From the NCBI GenBank assembly GCA_001792895.1, contig MARA01000004.1:2594328-2658327 (forward strand): 64,000 bases of DNA. Reading direction: 5' to 3'. A program made the position numbers and the translations under genes. The DNA comes from Lentinus brumalis (taxonomy: Eukaryota > Basidiomycota > Agaricomycetes > Polyporales > Polyporaceae). The notes below the pieces were generated by a model. That model did not search any database. It saw nothing but the letters and a program-made list of their open reading frames with translations, and was not told where the DNA came from. Below are positions 61,305-64,000 of the stretch, piece by piece (positions within the stretch are counted from its first letter, which is position 1; every line of letters starts with the position of its first letter).

Positions 61305-62885
61305 AGCAGACGGCGCGGGCGGTTGATGCTCGGTCGTCGAGATACGGCCGGTCGGTCCTCCTGCCCGCGGAGGCAGTCGACGGCGTCGAGGTCGATGTTG
61401 AGGAGTCGCCTTCCAGCTGCCAAAGCGTGTTAGGCGGAGTCGTGAGTACCACAGCCTTCCCCCGGAGTGATTTGGAGGCAGCCGGGGAGACGTACCGGCC
61501 GGGAGAGCGGTGGCGAGTCCGGGGCAGCGCACTGGCACGAACGCGACATTCGCGACCTCCTCGGATCCGCGCGAAACAGCCTTGATTCAATGCGCTAGTG
61601 TTCGCGTAGCCCGGGTCAACCGGTTTCGTGGAGATCCGGGGAGGGACCGCCGAGATACGGCCTGAACACTGACCTGGCGGGCAACCCGCTCGGGCTGGCC
61701 GCGGACTCGATTTTCAAACCGGCCGTACCGGTGCGAAAGGCGGTCGCACATAGTCTCGAGGACTATCACGCCGCGTTCGATGTGTTTTGCGGCCGTCCGG
61801 GTGCGGTGCGCGAGCGGGAGAGTCGGCGAGAATGGGCGGGCGGCGAATGTGCAATGAAATCGCACATTCGAGCGGTTTTGAGACCTGCTCGGATCCGCGC
61901 GAGACGGACGGGTTGGACAGAAAACGTCCAACGTAGGCCGTAGGGCCGTGTTTGACGGCGATGGTGCGAGAACCGGGAGTGATACGGGGGTTCGAGTGAC
62001 CGGGAGTGACCGCTGGCCACGGTGATGACGAGATGGCAGAACTCGTCCGGGCGGCGCGCAGCGTCGTCGTGCACACGCTAGAGGACCAGTACGGAACATA
62101 CAAGTTGTCCGCCAGCCGTCTGGGTGCGGAAGACGGCCGGGAGAGTCGGCGCGAGCGGCGGGCGGGCGAAAGTGCAATGAAATCGCACTTTCGACCGATT
62201 TACAGACCCGCCCGGATCGACGCGAGATGGTGCTGGGTGGACGGAAACGTTCAACGTAGCCCATAGCACCCGGTTTGACGGTGAGAGGGTGCGATTGGGG
62301 GGAGATACGGCGGTTCGAGCATGCGGAGGTGCCCGCGGGCCGCGGTGACGACGAGGTTTGGGAACTCGTCCGCGCAGCGGCAGCTCGGCCGTTCATAGGC
62401 GGGAGGACTGGTGCAGCACTTTTGAGGTGTCTGCCGGCCGTCCGGAGGCGGAGGACGTGTGGGAGAGTCGGCGGGAGCGGGCGGGGCGGCGAAAGTGCAA
62501 TGAAATCGCACTTTTGGCCGATTTTGAGACCCGCTCGGATCGACGCGAGAGGTAAACGCTTTGATAAGAAACGTTCAGCGTAGCTTGTAGCACTTGGTTG
62601 GAGGGTGATAGGGCGGGAACTGGATGTGCTAGGGCGGTTCGAGTAGACGAGGTTGGCCGAGGGACGAGGATGTCGAAGCGGTCGTTCCGGCTCCCGCATG
62701 CTGTATCCAGCGTATCGGTGGAGCCGTTGACGTCTGTTTGTCGTGCAGTAGATGGCTCGGTCGGCGGCGTGAGCGTGCGTCGGCCGGGAAGTCGAGGTCG
62801 TGCTTGAGTGCGCCATTAAACGGCGACTCCGAGCGCGATTTCCGACCTCCTCGGATCGGCGCAAACCCGCTTCGGCCTGTCGCAG
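61305..62885. repeat. Hairpin-module block, unit 6
   Basis: The first hairpin starts at 61844; all three strong hairpins are kept although the surroundings have indels. Confidence 0.75.
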
Positions 62886-63836
62886 GGAGGTTCACGGGAG
62901 GCTGTGGAGTTGCTTGTACGCTGATGCGGGGGATACGGACGAGTGATTTGGGAAATGGAGCGCGGTTAGCAGTGAATCGACGATAGCACGACGTACCGTG
63001 CGCCGTTTATCAAGACAACAATATCCCTCGGTTCGCGTATTGTGCAGCTATCGAATGCGCCATGTTGCGCTTGTGTGCGGGCGAATGGGCGGGTGTGGTA
63101 TGCGATTTTGTCGCGCGCGCGCGAGCAAACACGTCTTGGCGGCCGTGCGTCGGTTTGGGGCGCGTTCTGGCGTGTTTTCCGACAATGGAGAGGGTCCAGT
63201 GGGTTATGAACACGCGTGATGGATATGTGTGGTACGCGACTCGGGCGGACGAGTGGACGTGGGCGGTAGGACGCGATGTGAACGTGGCTAGGCCCGGCAG
63301 AGCAACTTGGACTATTGCAGCAACGCGTCAGTGTCATGTACGATATGTCTGAGATAGGGAGTACGCACCTGGCAAATTGGAGTGTATGTGCATGGCGTGG
63401 GCGTCGCTTGCCTGTGGCAGAAAGGTGAAGGTGCAGCGGCCGCGATACGGGGTCTGTAACGAGTTGACATGGGCGTGAGCGATGTGTGCTAGCAGGCGGG
63501 AGGGATGAGGACGGTCAGGATCGAGCGACTAATCAGGCAACGGGACTTCCGAAAGCGTCTGCCCGACGCAGAATTTGCGGCGCGCGGACCCACTTTGACT
63601 CCGACTCTCTGCCTGTCATACTGCGCGTGGATTCTCTTCCAAGAGCTTGTGTCTATCATCAGGCTTCTGTTGCGCTCGCGGTGTCTCCCATCTCCCGCGA
63701 CTTTGTGGCAATCTGGCTTGGATATGCCGTGTAGGATTGCTCAGACCCTCCGCCCCTTGCCACCCTAGCCTCTCGTCGGCCGCCTCGTCCTCATCCTGAC
63801 CTCACTCCTGGCCCGCATACTGGAGGAACCCTCACC

Positions 63837-64000
63837 ATGCTGCCTGGAACGTGTCCGTGCTCACTGGCGCCACGTCCGACACCGAGCCGACTCTGCTCGT
63901 GAACTTCGAACCGCCAAGTACATCTTCAATGCAAGCGAGGGCATGGGCCGTGCATGGCTGCAGAGCCACCACTCTATCAGGAAGACGAAGGGCTTTTGTG
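63837..64000 (+). pseudogene. tRNase Z exon 1, partial and frameshifted (unit 6)
   Basis: The start reads ATGCTGCCTGG (one T lost). Another base is lost in AACTTCGAACC near 63908, and more near the window end. The copy continues outside the window. Confidence 0.7.

Larger units (their letters stand above)
58009..64000. repeat. Tandem unit 6, partial, A-to-B mosaic
   Basis: Begins with type A-like bases (CTCGGAGTTG) and becomes type B by about 58480. It is cut by the window end inside tRNase Z exon 1. Dense indels occur at 58150-58450, 60480-61040 and 63400-64000. Confidence 0.95.

Noticed and set aside
1..64000. rDNA array
   Set aside because: The unit size would fit, but no 18S, 5.8S or 28S conserved core is seen in any unit.

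Overview
The window looks like nuclear DNA of a filamentous basidiomycete, probably an Agaricomycete. Reasons: GC-rich coding sequence, many short (about 50 to 85 nt) GT-AG introns with CTRAY-like branch points (CTAAC, CTGAC), CT-rich stretches upstream of ATGs, and a gene recognisable as the N-terminal part of a fungal long-form tRNase Z. No rRNA, tRNA, CRISPR, bacterial operon or telomere repeat was seen.

The whole window is one head-to-tail tandem array. A unit of about 11.4 to 11.5 kb is present five times in full and once in part. With the unit opened arbitrarily at base 1, the copies begin at 1, 12146, 23601, 35068, 46582 and 58009. Unit 1 is longer (12145 bp) because a single 719-bp insertion sits in an intron. 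Unit 6 is cut by the window end inside tRNase Z exon 1.

Each unit, in unit-1 coordinates, has this order. (i) A TATA/CT-rich promoter and a small intron-rich gene, here 'gene A' (739-1921), followed by exon-like sequence to about 2610. (ii) An open frame with protein-like composition (2611-3024). (iii) A block of five degenerate modules about 324 bp apart, each able to form a hairpin (3340-4920). (iv) A length-variable spacer and CT-rich leader. (v) The tRNase Z N-terminal half (5820-7949) and a tail with minisatellites (7950-8706). (vi) A minus-strand four-exon gene, 'gene C' (8707-9501). (vii) A divergent plus-strand gene, 'gene D' (9549-10068). (viii) A minus-strand spliced frame, 'gene E' (10489-11051). 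(ix) A less GC-rich stretch in which I support no gene.

The copies are not identical. Between about 540 and 2600 of the unit they fall into two diverged types, in the order A-B-B-A-A-B. Elsewhere, neighbouring units share variants (1-2 versus 3-6, 1-3 versus 4-6), as expected from unequal exchange or local conversion. Most copies of most genes carry 1-2 nt indels, often in homopolymers. Either the genes are decaying or the consensus of this repeat is imperfect; the sequence alone cannot decide. Only tRNase Z could be named. Genes A, C, D and E are models built from splice signals and reading phase.
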